A DNA stretch of 64,000 nucleotides from Winogradskyella eximia (GTDB taxonomy: Bacteria > Bacteroidota > Bacteroidia > Flavobacteriales > Flavobacteriaceae): positions 1-64,000 of the forward strand of contig NZ_QRDV01000001.1 in assembly GCF_003386165.1 (NCBI RefSeq), given 5' to 3'. A program made the position numbers and the translations under genes. Shown piece after piece: positions 25,578 to 34,295 of the stretch. The notes below the pieces were generated by a model. That model had not been told where the DNA came from, made no database searches, and saw only the letters and a list, made by a program, of their open reading frames with translations. Numbering within the stretch: the first letter of the stretch is position 1; every line of letters starts with the position of its first letter.

Positions 25578-26207
25578 TTACCGCGTTTTTAACCAACCTG
25601 TAATACTCAATCTTTGTGTATTTACTGGTTTTACTTCATGCTCTAATTCTTGGCTTTCAAAAATAACAACTTTGCCAGGAAATGGGTAAATCGTTTTGTC
25701 TTCACCATCTAAATATAGCACGAGCTCACCACCATTTTCGGGTTTCCAATCTTCACTATTTAAATAACAAACAAAAGATAATTTACGTCTATCATCATTC
25801 TGAAATGTATCTAAATGTCGTTTGTAATAGGTGTCCTTAGGATAAATGGCATAATGGAATTCCTTCTGATTAATACCAAGGAAACACGTGCGATTGAGGT
25901 AATCTTTTAAGTCATTGATTTTGTTGAAGAATAATTGCTCGGCAGAATTGATAACATTTTCATCTATCCAAAGAATAATATCACCACGTACCGCTTTTTT
26001 TACTAGCGCATTCGCCTTATTACCAATAGCCGATTTTTTAAACGCATCTTCTTCATACTTTAAAAGCAAAGAATGTCTTAATGCAATAACCTCATCTTCT
26101 GAAAAAAAATCATCAACAATACTATATTTTTGCGATGAAATGTCTAAAATAACACGCTCATAAAGCGAATTTTCAACAAACGGAATAGCTTCGAAAAGGC
26201 TACTCAC
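25578..26207 (-). CDS. 2OG-Fe(II) oxygenase superfamily protein
   Basis: A 209-residue dioxygenase-fold protein. The iron-binding HxD is in YYKRHLDTFQND (about residue 135), the distal His in ELEHEVKPVNTQ (about 190), and the Arg that holds 2-oxoglutarate in QRLSITGWL (about 201). NGGELVLYLD is the conserved turn of the prolyl 4-hydroxylase/SM-20 type. All ligands are present. The target may be a protein residue, as in prolyl hydroxylases, but that is not shown. It diverges from queD, with a minus-strand TACATTTG box at 26267-26274. Confidence 0.88.
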   Translation of the reverse strand: MSSLFEAIPFVENSLYERVILDISSQKYSIVDDFFSEDEVIALRHSLLLKYEEDAFKKSAIGNKANALVKKAVRGDIILWIDENVINSAEQLFFNKINDLKDYLNRTCFLGINQKEFHYAIYPKDTYYKRHLDTFQNDDRRKLSFVCYLNSEDWKPENGGELVLYLDGEDKTIYPFPGKVVIFESQELEHEVKPVNTQRLSITGWLKTR

Positions 26208-26266
26208 CGTGACTTTTAAAGAAATTTAATCCTTTCATTATTTTTTAAAAATTTAAAAAAAGTGCG

Positions 26267-26313
26267 CAAATGTAATCTAAAAAGCCATTCCTTTTACATT
26301 TATAATATCTTTG
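26267..26313. promoter_or_regulatory. Divergent -7 boxes between the oxygenase gene and queD
   Basis: Minus-strand TACATTTG (26267-26274) points to the oxygenase gene and plus-strand TATCTTTG (26306-26313) to queD, whose RNA would start near 26319, 14 bases before its ATG. Both fit TANNTTTG; -33 elements are not clear. Confidence 0.5.
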
Positions 26314-26332
26314 CACTATAATTTAAAATCGC

Positions 26333-26785
26333 ATGAGTAAAATTCGCATTACAAAACAATTTTCTTTTGAAACAGGTCACGCCTTATACGGTTACGACGG
26401 AAAGTGTAAAAATGTCCACGGTCATAGTTACCACCTTTTTGTTACCGTAATTGGGACACCAATAGCCGATTCCAACCATGTAAAATTTGGAATGGTGATT
26501 GATTTTGGCGATTTAAAGAAGATTGTAAAAGAAGAAATTGTAGATGTTTTTGACCATGCTACGGTTTTTAATAAAAATACACCACACGTAGAATTAGCTA
26601 GAGAATTAGAAGCTAGAGATCATAATGTGTTACTCGTAGATTATCAGCCAACAAGTGAAATGATGGTGATTGATTTTGCTGAAAAAATAAAACAGCGTTT
26701 ACCAGAAACTATAAAATTACATTCTTTAAGGCTTTCAGAAACAACATCTTCTTTTGCTGAATGGTACGCTAGTGATAATGACTAA
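26333..26785 (+). CDS. queD: 6-carboxytetrahydropterin synthase
   Basis: A 150-residue T-fold enzyme that makes 6-carboxytetrahydropterin from dihydroneopterin triphosphate for queuosine and other deazapurines. Zinc ligands are His in FETGHALYG and the two His of NVHGHSY (about residues 28-32), and the catalytic Cys is in GKCKNVHGH. VIDFGDLKKIVKE and DHATVFNKN follow, and LRLSETTSSFAEWY carries the Glu that grips the pterin. Some annotators call the same family 6-pyruvoyl tetrahydropterin synthase. It overlaps lpxH by 8 bases. Confidence 0.92.
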   Translation: MSKIRITKQFSFETGHALYGYDGKCKNVHGHSYHLFVTVIGTPIADSNHVKFGMVIDFGDLKKIVKEEIVDVFDHATVFNKNTPHVELARELEARDHNVLLVDYQPTSEMMVIDFAEKIKQRLPETIKLHSLRLSETTSSFAEWYASDND

Positions 26786-27548
26786 AACTAATCACATACA
26801 TATTGCGGACGGAAAGAAGATTTATTTCGCATCAGATAATCATTTAGGAGCACCAACAAATGAAGCGTCTCGACCTCGTGAAAAAAAATTCGTCGCTTGG
26901 TTAGATGACATCAAACATGATGCTGCTGCTATTTTTTTAATGGGAGATCTCTTCGATTTTTGGTTCGAATATAAAACCGTTGTTCCTAAAGGATTTACTA
27001 GAACCCTTGGCAAACTAGCTGAAATTGCTGATTCCGGAATTCCGATTCATTATTTTGTGGGTAACCACGATTTATGGATGAATGGCTATTTTGAAGAAGA
27101 ATTAGGTATTCCTGTTTATCATAAGCCTGAAGAATTCACGTTTAATGACACCTCTGTCTTTATTGGTCATGGTGATGGTTTAGGACCAGGAGATAAAGGC
27201 TATAAACGCATGAAAAAAGTGTTTACGAGTCCATTTTTTCAATGGTTATTCAAATGGATGCATCCTGATATTGGAGTTAAAATTGGGCAATATATGTCTG
27301 TAAAAAACAAAATGATTTCAGGCGATGATGATGCAAAGTTTTTAGGAGAAGAGAATGAATGGTTAGCGGTATATTGCAAACGTAAACTCGAAGATAAACA
27401 CCGAGATTATTTTGTATTTGGTCATAGACACTTGCCTTTAGAAATTGACTTAAATGAAAAATCTAAGTATATCAACTTAGGCGACTGGATTCAGTATTAT
27501 ACTTATGGTGTTTTTGATGGTGAAACTTTTGAATTGAAGACATATTAA
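26778..27548 (+). CDS. lpxH: UDP-2,3-diacylglucosamine diphosphatase
   Basis: A 256-residue metallophosphoesterase that cuts UDP-2,3-diacylglucosamine to lipid X in lipid A synthesis at the inner membrane. Metal-binding motifs occur in order: FASDNHLG, MGDLFDFWFEY, VGNHDLWMNG, GHGDGLGPGDKGYK and FGHRHLPLEI. The ATG at 26778 (MTKTNHIHI) is preferred over an in-frame start at 26754 because the latter lies deeper inside queD. Its stop overlaps the stop of the converging MFS gene (27545-27548). Confidence 0.92.
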   Translation: MTKTNHIHIADGKKIYFASDNHLGAPTNEASRPREKKFVAWLDDIKHDAAAIFLMGDLFDFWFEYKTVVPKGFTRTLGKLAEIADSGIPIHYFVGNHDLWMNGYFEEELGIPVYHKPEEFTFNDTSVFIGHGDGLGPGDKGYKRMKKVFTSPFFQWLFKWMHPDIGVKIGQYMSVKNKMISGDDDAKFLGEENEWLAVYCKRKLEDKHRDYFVFGHRHLPLEIDLNEKSKYINLGDWIQYYTYGVFDGETFELKTY

Positions 27549-28828
27549 ACAACTTCTTTTTCGTGCGCTTTAATATCTTCTTGTAAATCAAGATCCCTTA
27601 ATGGCTGATTCTTAACACCGATAACAACAACAACTATAAGTGTAATAGTACCACCAAGTACAACCGCTAACGGAGCTCCAAAAATTTTGGCTGCTATTCC
27701 ACTTTCAACAGCACCTAACTCATTTGATGACCCTACAAACATTGAGTTTACTGCACCTACGCGTCCTCTCATATGATCTGGTGTTTTTAATTGTAATATT
27801 GTTTGACGCACAACCATAGAAATCCCATCAAAAACACCTGCAAAGAATAAGGTTAAAACACTAAGCCACATTAATTTTGATGCTCCAAAAATTATCATAC
27901 AAATCCCAAAACCAAAGATGGAAATGAGTAATTTCTTTCCTGTATTTTTTGTAATAGGAATATAGGTTGTGGCTAACATAGTTATAATACTACCTGAAGA
28001 AAGTGCTGCATTTAAAATACCTAAACCTCTTGGACCAGCATCTAAAATATCTTTAGCAAAAACAGTAAAAATAGCAACAGCTCCACCAAACAACACAGCT
28101 ATCATATCTAAGGTTAATGCTCCTAAAACAACTTTATCATTAAATACAAAATTCAGTCCAGATTTAAGGCTTTCCTTTACGGTTTCGCTATTTCCTTTAT
28201 TTAAAATAGGTTTTTTGCTTATGCCAAAGACTAATATTAGTGATATCATTACTAAAAAGAATATGATACCAAGTGTAAAATGAACATCAATCCAGGCAAT
28301 TAAAAACCCACCACATAATGCTCCAAAAACATTTGCACCTTTCCAAGTACTACTGCTCCAAGTAGCTGCATTTGGATATATTTTCTTTGGTACAAGTAAA
28401 GCTATGAGAGAAAAGATAGTTGGACCAAAAAACGCTCTTAAAACACCACCAAAAAACACCAATCCATAGATGCTGTATAACACAAAATTCATTTCCCATG
28501 TAGATTCTATTTGGTCTGAAGTAAGCCAAAATAAACCAAAACTTATTAAAGAAAATAGCGCAATACACAGTGTGAAAAGGTTTCGTTTTTCCTTTTTGTC
28601 AACAATATGTCCTGCAAAGGGAGCAAGAAAAAAAGCAGGTAAAAACTCACACAAACCAATTATGGCAAGGCTTAATTTATCATCAGTCATTGAATACACT
28701 TGCCACTCAATAACTACAAACTGCATAGACCAACCAAAAACCAATGCAAAACGCACTAATAAAAAGATGTTGAATTCTTTAATTCTAAGTGCTGCGTAGG
28801 GATCGTTTTTAGCCACTGTATTATTCAA
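27545..28828 (-). CDS. MFS transporter
   Basis: A 427-residue inner-membrane protein with about twelve hydrophobic helices. The loop after helix 2, FFLAPFAGHIVDKKEKRN (about residues 69-86), is the classical MFS motif A, and a second charged loop TPDHMRGRVGAVNSMFVGSSNELG (in part, about 353) is its mirror. The latter form is common in MFS_3/enterobactin-exporter-like proteins. The substrate is unknown. It overlaps the upstream OmpA-like gene by 8 bases, so the two form an operon. Confidence 0.9.
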   Translation of the reverse strand: MNNTVAKNDPYAALRIKEFNIFLLVRFALVFGWSMQFVVIEWQVYSMTDDKLSLAIIGLCEFLPAFFLAPFAGHIVDKKEKRNLFTLCIALFSLISFGLFWLTSDQIESTWEMNFVLYSIYGLVFFGGVLRAFFGPTIFSLIALLVPKKIYPNAATWSSSTWKGANVFGALCGGFLIAWIDVHFTLGIIFFLVMISLILVFGISKKPILNKGNSETVKESLKSGLNFVFNDKVVLGALTLDMIAVLFGGAVAIFTVFAKDILDAGPRGLGILNAALSSGSIITMLATTYIPITKNTGKKLLISIFGFGICMIIFGASKLMWLSVLTLFFAGVFDGISMVVRQTILQLKTPDHMRGRVGAVNSMFVGSSNELGAVESGIAAKIFGAPLAVVLGGTITLIVVVVIGVKNQPLRDLDLQEDIKAHEKEVV

Positions 28829-29906
28829 TTAATTTAAACTCAACGCGTCTGTTTAGTTGCCTTCCTTCTTCAGTTTCATTATCTGAAATGGGTTGAGAGC
28901 TTCCAAATCCAAAAGACTTTATCTTAGACACATTAAGACCTTGCGAAATTAAATAATCTGCAACAGATTTTGCACGTTGCTTTGATAATTCTTTATTCCT
29001 TTTATCTAAGCCAACATTATCTGTATGACCGTAAATTTCTATACTTAAATTAGAGTTTTTACTAAGATGATTATACAATTGATTTAGCTCTTCTTTTGAA
29101 ACATCTAACAATTCTGCTTTATCAAATTCGAATAGCACATTTTTGAAGGTGTAAACTTCGTTGACTTTGATGATTGGTTCCTCAATATTCTCTTCAATCT
29201 CTTTTATGTCTTCTTTTTCTAAAGGTTCTATTGAGACATCGTCTATGTAGTAATAGGAAAACGATTCATATTTAGTTTGTCTAGCTTTACTTTTTTTAGT
29301 GTTAGAATTTGTATTAAAATTACCAATAGCAAAATAATTTTCAAATCCTTCCGCCGTATAAGTAAAGGAGACCTCTATCCATTCTTTATCATTGTCATAA
29401 AACTCTTTACTAAACGTTGGACGAAAAGCTAAGCTTGGATGATGTTTAGCGATGAGTTTTGCATTAATATTAGTATTGGATTTAAAATTAGCTTTTTTAG
29501 ATGTCATCATAATTCCTAACTCTTTAAGCGCATATCTTGAATTCTCGGCTAAACTGATATGAAATTTCACTTGATATTTATTTCCTCGTTTTAAGGTAGA
29601 CTTTAAACTGCCTTGAACATATTCTCTATAATTCTTTTTGAAATAGATGTAAATTCCAGCATAAGCATTCCCTGTTCTTGCTTTTTGATAACCATTGAAG
29701 TTTTGAAAACCCATTTTATCACTACATGAATTAAAATAATCCGTTGTTCCATTATTTGGATTGGTCCAATTTTTTACATTTCTATGAAATAAGCTCATAT
29801 CCCTAGGACAATCGTAGAAATCTTCAAAACTTGGGTTGTGTACTAAGTTTTGACTTGTTGATATAATGCCACAAAAAAGGAGGAGCAATAGAATTGGTTG
29901 TTTCAT
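28821..29906 (-). CDS. OmpA-family protein with N-terminal carbohydrate-binding-like region
   Basis: A 361-residue exported protein. A signal peptide (about residues 1-19, LLLLFCGIISTSQ) leads to NLVHNPSFEDFYDCP, a start typical of beta-sandwich surface domains of Bacteroidota, covering about residues 20-230. The OmpA domain (about 248-361) has VLFEFDKAEL, IYGHTDNVGLDKRNKELSKQRA and GRQLNRRVEFKL, with the peptidoglycan-binding Asp and Arg. It probably links the cell wall to the outer membrane. It leads an operon with the MFS gene, a pairing I cannot explain. Confidence 0.85.
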   Translation of the reverse strand: MKQPILLLLLFCGIISTSQNLVHNPSFEDFYDCPRDMSLFHRNVKNWTNPNNGTTDYFNSCSDKMGFQNFNGYQKARTGNAYAGIYIYFKKNYREYVQGSLKSTLKRGNKYQVKFHISLAENSRYALKELGIMMTSKKANFKSNTNINAKLIAKHHPSLAFRPTFSKEFYDNDKEWIEVSFTYTAEGFENYFAIGNFNTNSNTKKSKARQTKYESFSYYYIDDVSIEPLEKEDIKEIEENIEEPIIKVNEVYTFKNVLFEFDKAELLDVSKEELNQLYNHLSKNSNLSIEIYGHTDNVGLDKRNKELSKQRAKSVADYLISQGLNVSKIKSFGFGSSQPISDNETEEGRQLNRRVEFKLIE

Positions 29907-29974
29907 GTTTTATCAACGAAAAGGGATAGATTATATTTTATACCTACAAGGTTTTGTACACCTTACAAGATTTA

Positions 29975-31666
29975 TCATTCTTTTATATCCTTCAATTTCA
30001 ATTGTAAACTCACATTGCCATTCCAATGATTTTCGTCAATAGCGTAGGCAGCACTAAATGGTCTTTTGCTTTTAATAATGTCAATTTTATCGCCTAAGCC
30101 AAAACCAATGCAAACGATTTTATCACTGAATGATTGCGTCGCTGTAATGCGTAAATGTTTATCGTCTTCACCAACACATTTTCCGTAACCAGTGTCTTTC
30201 AGATTTTGCGACATAAAAGTTGGCGACATATTCCCAGGGCCAAATGGTGCAAACTGTTTTAAGATTCGCATTAATTTATCATTGATTTCTCCTAATTCAA
30301 TATCTAAATCTATTTTAAGTTCTCGTGTTAGAAGTTTAGGATCAATGGTTGCTTTAACAACACTTTCAAACTTAGCTTTAAAGGCTTCGTAATTTTTTGG
30401 ATCTAAAGTTAAACCTGCTGCGTATTTATGACCTCCAAATTGTTCAATATGTTCTGAACAAGCTTCCAATGCATTATACACATCAAAACCTGAAACGGAA
30501 CGTGCCGAAGCCGCTAATTTATCTCCACTTTTTGTGAACACTAAGGTTGGTCTATAATAAGTTTCAATTAAACGTGATGCCACAATACCAATCACCCCTT
30601 TATGCCAAGTTTCATCATAAACAACTGTGGTAAATCCTTCTTGCTCGTTATTCTCTTCAATTTGAATTAAGGCTTCTTCTGTAATACGTTTATCGGTTTC
30701 ACGACGATCTGTGTTAAACTCATCAATATCTACGGCATATTTTGCAGCGAGATTAAAATCGGTTTCGGTTAAAAGTGTTACAGCGTGGTTGCCGTGTTTC
30801 ATTCGTCCGGCTGCATTAATTCGAGGTGCGATAATAAAAACCACATCTGTAATAGTAAGAATGTCCTTTTTAACCTCAGCGATAATCGCTTTCATTCCAG
30901 GTCTTGGGTTGGTATTTATAATGTTTAAACCCATATAAGCCAAAGCTCTATTTTCATCTACAATTGGGACGATATCTGCACCAATGGCAGTAGCAACCAA
31001 ATCGAGATATTCAGTTAAATCTTCTACCGTTTGCCCTTGATTTGAAGCCAAAGCGGTAATTAGTTTAAACCCAACTCCACAGCCACATAATTCTTTAAAA
31101 GGATACTCGCAATCATCGCGTTTAGGATCTAAAACAGCTACCGCATCTGGAATTTCAGCTCCTGGTCTATGGTGGTCGCAGATTATAAAATCGACACCTT
31201 TGTCTTTAGCATATGCGACTTTGTCAATGGCTTTCACACCACAATCTAAGGCAATTATTAATGAAATGTCATTATCGTCTGCAAAGTCAATACCTTTATA
31301 AGATACACCATAACCTTCATCATAACGATCTGGAATATATGTGGCAACAGCATCTGTTCTTGTTTTTAAATACGAAGACATTAAAGCTACAGACGTTGTA
31401 CCATCCACGTCATAATCACCATAAACCATAATATTTTCACCTTCTTCAATTGCTTTTTCGATTCTAGCAACGGCTTTATCCATATCTTTCATGAGGTATG
31501 GATCGTGAAGTTCTTTAAAACTAGGTCTGAAAAATGTTTTAGCAGCGTCGTAAGTATCGATACCTCTTTGCAATAATAATGTAGCAACGATATCGTCTAC
31601 TTGAAGTGCTTTTTTTAGTTCTTCAACTTTTAAAGGGTCTGGTTTTGGTTTGAGTGTCCAACGCAT
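29975..31666 (-). CDS. recJ: Single-stranded-DNA-specific exonuclease RecJ
   Basis: A 563-residue 5'-3' exonuclease of the DHH superfamily acting in recombination and mismatch repair. Active-site motifs: VYGDYDVDGTTSVAL (about residues 80-94), IALDCGVKA, ICDHHRPG (DHH, about 157) and LDPKRDDCEYPFKELCGCG. APRINAAGRMKHGNHAV and EQFGGHKYAAGLT are from the DHHA1 part, and an OB-like C-terminal domain follows. Complete for the family. Together with dinB, the UDG-like gene and the AddAB-like genes it makes the window rich in DNA repair. Confidence 0.97.
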   Translation of the reverse strand: MRWTLKPKPDPLKVEELKKALQVDDIVATLLLQRGIDTYDAAKTFFRPSFKELHDPYLMKDMDKAVARIEKAIEEGENIMVYGDYDVDGTTSVALMSSYLKTRTDAVATYIPDRYDEGYGVSYKGIDFADDNDISLIIALDCGVKAIDKVAYAKDKGVDFIICDHHRPGAEIPDAVAVLDPKRDDCEYPFKELCGCGVGFKLITALASNQGQTVEDLTEYLDLVATAIGADIVPIVDENRALAYMGLNIINTNPRPGMKAIIAEVKKDILTITDVVFIIAPRINAAGRMKHGNHAVTLLTETDFNLAAKYAVDIDEFNTDRRETDKRITEEALIQIEENNEQEGFTTVVYDETWHKGVIGIVASRLIETYYRPTLVFTKSGDKLAASARSVSGFDVYNALEACSEHIEQFGGHKYAAGLTLDPKNYEAFKAKFESVVKATIDPKLLTRELKIDLDIELGEINDKLMRILKQFAPFGPGNMSPTFMSQNLKDTGYGKCVGEDDKHLRITATQSFSDKIVCIGFGLGDKIDIIKSKRPFSAAYAIDENHWNGNVSLQLKLKDIKE

Positions 31667-31697
31667 AATTAATATAGAACAAACTTTATGTTCACTG

Positions 31698-31764
31698 TCA
31701 GGTCGATCGCAGTAGAGACCTGAATTATAAATAAAATTTATTAACCTCTCGACTGCGCTCGAGG
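31698..31764. repeat. Inverted pair of REP-like palindromes
   Basis: The first element (31698-31723) has 7-bp arms TCAGGTC and GACCTGA. The second (31745-31764) is CCTCTCGACTGCGCTCGAGG. The reverse complement of the first core, GGTCTCTACTGCGATCGACC, matches the second at 14 of 20 positions, and the outermost pairs differ in a compensated way (GG/CC against CC/GG). They stand head to head between recJ and the OsmC gene, like a bacterial interspersed mosaic element. Confidence 0.55.
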
Positions 31765-31774
31765 AGACTTGGTA

Positions 31775-32206
31775 CTATATTTTGGTTGCTATATGATAAT
31801 GAATATTTGTTTCAACAGTAGCAAAACGACGAAACATTTCCATAACTCCACAATATTTTTCAACCGATAGATTAACGGCACGTTCACACTTTTTCTTATT
31901 TAAATCTGAACCATAAAAATGATAATCCACAACAACCGTATGATAATATTTAGGATGCTCATCAGTTAATTCACCTGAAACTTCAATTTTAAAATCATCA
32001 ATTTCAACTTTCATTTTATCTAAAGTAGAAATCACATCTAAGCCTGAGCAACCTGCTAAAGATGATAACATCATAGCCTTAGGAGCCATTCCTGAGTTGG
32101 TACCTCCAAAATCTTCTGAAGCATCCATCATAATTGATGGCCATCTTGGATTATCGGATTCAAACACCATGTTTCCTTTCCAATGTGTTGTTATTTTATC
32201 TGCCAT
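31775..32206 (-). CDS. OsmC-family protein
   Basis: A 143-residue thiol-dependent hydroperoxide-reducing fold. The two reactive cysteines are in SLAGCSGLDVISTL (about residue 53) and VEKYCGVMEMF (about 117), the OsmC/Ohr pattern. The start at 32206 (MADKITTHWKG) is preferred; an in-frame ATG at 32245 would add 13 residues (YKILVLIFKLKK) unlike the family. It is expected to act on organic or lipid peroxides, or as a generic OsmC/YhfA relative. It diverges from an AhpD-like gene, which is also redox related. Confidence 0.9.
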   Translation of the reverse strand: MADKITTHWKGNMVFESDNPRWPSIMMDASEDFGGTNSGMAPKAMMLSSLAGCSGLDVISTLDKMKVEIDDFKIEVSGELTDEHPKYYHTVVVDYHFYGSDLNKKKCERAVNLSVEKYCGVMEMFRRFATVETNIHYHIATKI

Positions 32207-32271
32207 TTTTTTTAGTTTAAAAATTAGAACTAGTATCTTGTACAATCAAAAATACTACTAAAAAAATAACT

Positions 32272-32874
32272 ATGGCACTAGTAACACCATTGTCTGCGGA
32301 CCATGATTTAGAAACTAAAGAATTAGCTGAATTTTTTAATGAAACTCTTGGGTTTTGTCCTAATTCAGTTTTAACCATGCAACGCAGACCAGCAATAAGC
32401 AAAGCGTTCATTAATTTAAATAAAGCCGTAATGGCCAATGAAGGCAGAGTAACCTCAGCCTTAAAACGTATGATTGCTTGGGTGAGTAGTAATTCTACTG
32501 GTTGTCGCTATTGCCAAGCACATGCTATTAGAGCTGCAGAACGCTATGGAGCAGAACAAGAACAATTAGATAATATTTGGGAATACAGAACACATGCTGC
32601 TTTTTCTGAAGCGGAACGTGCTGCTTTAGATTTTAGCTTAGCTGCTTCTATGGTGCCAAATGCTGTTGATGCGGAAATAAAAGAGCGTTTATATAAACAT
32701 TGGGACGAAGGTGAAATTGTAGAAATGTTAGGTGTAATTTCTCTTTTTGGATACTTAAACCGTTGGAATGATTCTATGGGAACTTCTATTGAAGAAGGAG
32801 CTGTGGAAAGTGGCAATAAGTATTTAGGAAAACATGGTTATGAAGTTGGGAAGCATGATGGGTCTCGATATTAG
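32272..32874 (+). CDS. Carboxymuconolactone decarboxylase family (AhpD-like) protein
   Basis: A 200-residue all-helical protein. SSNSTGCRYCQAHAIRAAERYG (about residues 75-95) has the CxxC and downstream His of AhpD-type alkylhydroperoxidases, which recycle peroxiredoxins. The length is a little above that of AhpD. It lacks a signal peptide. Divergent from the OsmC gene, it may share an oxidative-stress role, an inference from position. The alternative reading as a decarboxylase is unlikely with the CxxC present. Confidence 0.85.
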   Translation: MALVTPLSADHDLETKELAEFFNETLGFCPNSVLTMQRRPAISKAFINLNKAVMANEGRVTSALKRMIAWVSSNSTGCRYCQAHAIRAAERYGAEQEQLDNIWEYRTHAAFSEAERAALDFSLAASMVPNAVDAEIKERLYKHWDEGEIVEMLGVISLFGYLNRWNDSMGTSIEEGAVESGNKYLGKHGYEVGKHDGSRY

Positions 32875-32892
32875 TTATAATAAAATCTTTTT

Positions 32893-33666
32893 ATGAAGCT
32901 AATTAAATTCACATTTCTAATCTTAGTAAATGTTTTGTTATTATTTGGGTGTAAATCTTCTGAAAAGGATGAAAATGATGATTCTTTTACCATTATAGAA
33001 AGGCATGCTTATACTATTAATAATTATAATGGACTAGATTATTATAGGCTTAATAAGACTAAGAAATTTATGGATGGCTACTATGTTGTCGGAAATAAAA
33101 TGTCTAAATGGGAGGAATTTGAATTTGATGGCGGGTTATTAAATGGCGATTATATTGTGTTTCATCCCAATGGGGAAATGTTTTCTCATACCAAATATTC
33201 TAAAGGGAAAAGACATGGTGATGAACTAATGTATTATCCTAATGGTGTTTTAAATAGTAAAAGCACTTACGATAATGACATATTAATAGGGAGTAAATAC
33301 ACGTATTTTAATAGTGGAAAAGTGTTATCGGAATCCAAAATTGAAGATGGTAAATCTATAGAAACACAACATTTTGATGTATTAGGAAATATTGTCTCTC
33401 AACGTTTTATTAAAGACGGAAGAACTATAACCCAAAGAATTGTTAAAGGGAAAATTTATTCTGAAATGATATCCTCTAATTATGACAGCTATGAAACTAT
33501 AAAATTTTATAATGAAGATGGAAGTACTAAAATTTATTTACAAAGAGAAGAAGAAAATGATACGATGTATATTATAGAATTAGATGACAACGGAAAGGAA
33601 GTAAAACGCGTGAATGTTACGACTAATCCTGAAGAAGGTATGAAATACGCTGCATATTTTAATTAA
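32893..33666 (+). CDS. YwqK/MORN-like repeat lipoprotein
   Basis: A 257-residue probable lipoprotein: signal peptide with lipobox LLFGC (Cys at residue 20). The body holds short repeats of the form GxxxGxxxxYxxNGxxxxxxxY, such as LLNGDYIVFHPNGEMFSHTKY and KRHGDELMYYPNGVLNSKS, i.e. MORN-variant repeats as in YwqK. Databases call this a toxin-antitoxin antitoxin family, but no toxin gene is adjacent and the signal peptide puts it in the envelope. It may bind surface or membrane partners. It follows the AhpD-like gene by 18 bp. Confidence 0.78.
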   Translation: MKLIKFTFLILVNVLLLFGCKSSEKDENDDSFTIIERHAYTINNYNGLDYYRLNKTKKFMDGYYVVGNKMSKWEEFEFDGGLLNGDYIVFHPNGEMFSHTKYSKGKRHGDELMYYPNGVLNSKSTYDNDILIGSKYTYFNSGKVLSESKIEDGKSIETQHFDVLGNIVSQRFIKDGRTITQRIVKGKIYSEMISSNYDSYETIKFYNEDGSTKIYLQREEENDTMYIIELDDNGKEVKRVNVTTNPEEGMKYAAYFN

Positions 33667-33679
33667 GTTTTAGCGCCAT

Positions 33680-34255
33680 CTATTCCTTGAGTATGTTCTT
33701 TACTTGTTTCTCTAGTTCAGGCACAACCAATTCCTCAAACCAAGGATTTTTACTTCTCCAAAACCGATTGGTAGGCGAAGGATGCGGAATTGGGAAATAT
33801 TTAGGTAAGTATTCTTTATAATCTCCAACGGTTTCTGTCAACGTTCGTTTGGCGCTTTCTTTTAAATAATACTTTTGAGCGTAAGCACCTATTAAAATAA
33901 TCAATTCTACATTGGGCATTTTATCTAATAATTGTTCATGCCATTGTGGAGCACATTCTGGCCTAGGAGGTAAATCGCCTGTTTTTGCTTTTCCTGGATA
34001 ACAAAAACCCATTGGCATAATGGCAAAATTTTCGGTGTTGTAGAATTGTTCTTCTGTAACATTAAGCCATTGCCTTAGTTTCTTTCCGCTTTGGTCGTCC
34101 CAAGGAATGCCAGAGTCGTGGACTTTTGTTCCTGGTGCTTGACCAATAATTATAATTTTAGATTTTATGTGTGCTGTTACAACTGGTCTTGGACCTAACG
34201 GAAGGCATGCTTTACAGATGGTACATTGGCTGATATTATGTAGTAAGTTTTCCAA
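33680..34255 (-). CDS. Uracil-DNA glycosylase family protein (family 4/5-like)
   Basis: A 191-residue protein of the uracil-DNA glycosylase superfamily. Motif A is IIIGQAPGTKVHDSG (about residues 36-50) and motif B is HPSPTNRFW (about 157-165). Five cysteines, in CTICKAC (11-17), GFCYPG and PECAPQW, resemble the iron-sulfur set of family 4 enzymes, so a 4Fe-4S cluster is possible. The frame has no ATG before motif A that fits, and the TTG at 34255 is used. It should remove uracil or related bases from DNA, but the specific activity is uncertain. Confidence 0.82.
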   Translation of the reverse strand: MENLLHNISQCTICKACLPLGPRPVVTAHIKSKIIIIGQAPGTKVHDSGIPWDDQSGKKLRQWLNVTEEQFYNTENFAIMPMGFCYPGKAKTGDLPPRPECAPQWHEQLLDKMPNVELIILIGAYAQKYYLKESAKRTLTETVGDYKEYLPKYFPIPHPSPTNRFWRSKNPWFEELVVPELEKQVKNILKE

Positions 34256-34295
34256 AGAATATATTTAAATTAAATTCTTCTAAAATTTCAATAAG

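Noticed and set aside
32893..33666. Reading the YwqK-like gene as part of a toxin-antitoxin pair
   Set aside because: The database name comes from the repeat family. No toxin gene is next to it, and it has a lipoprotein signal.
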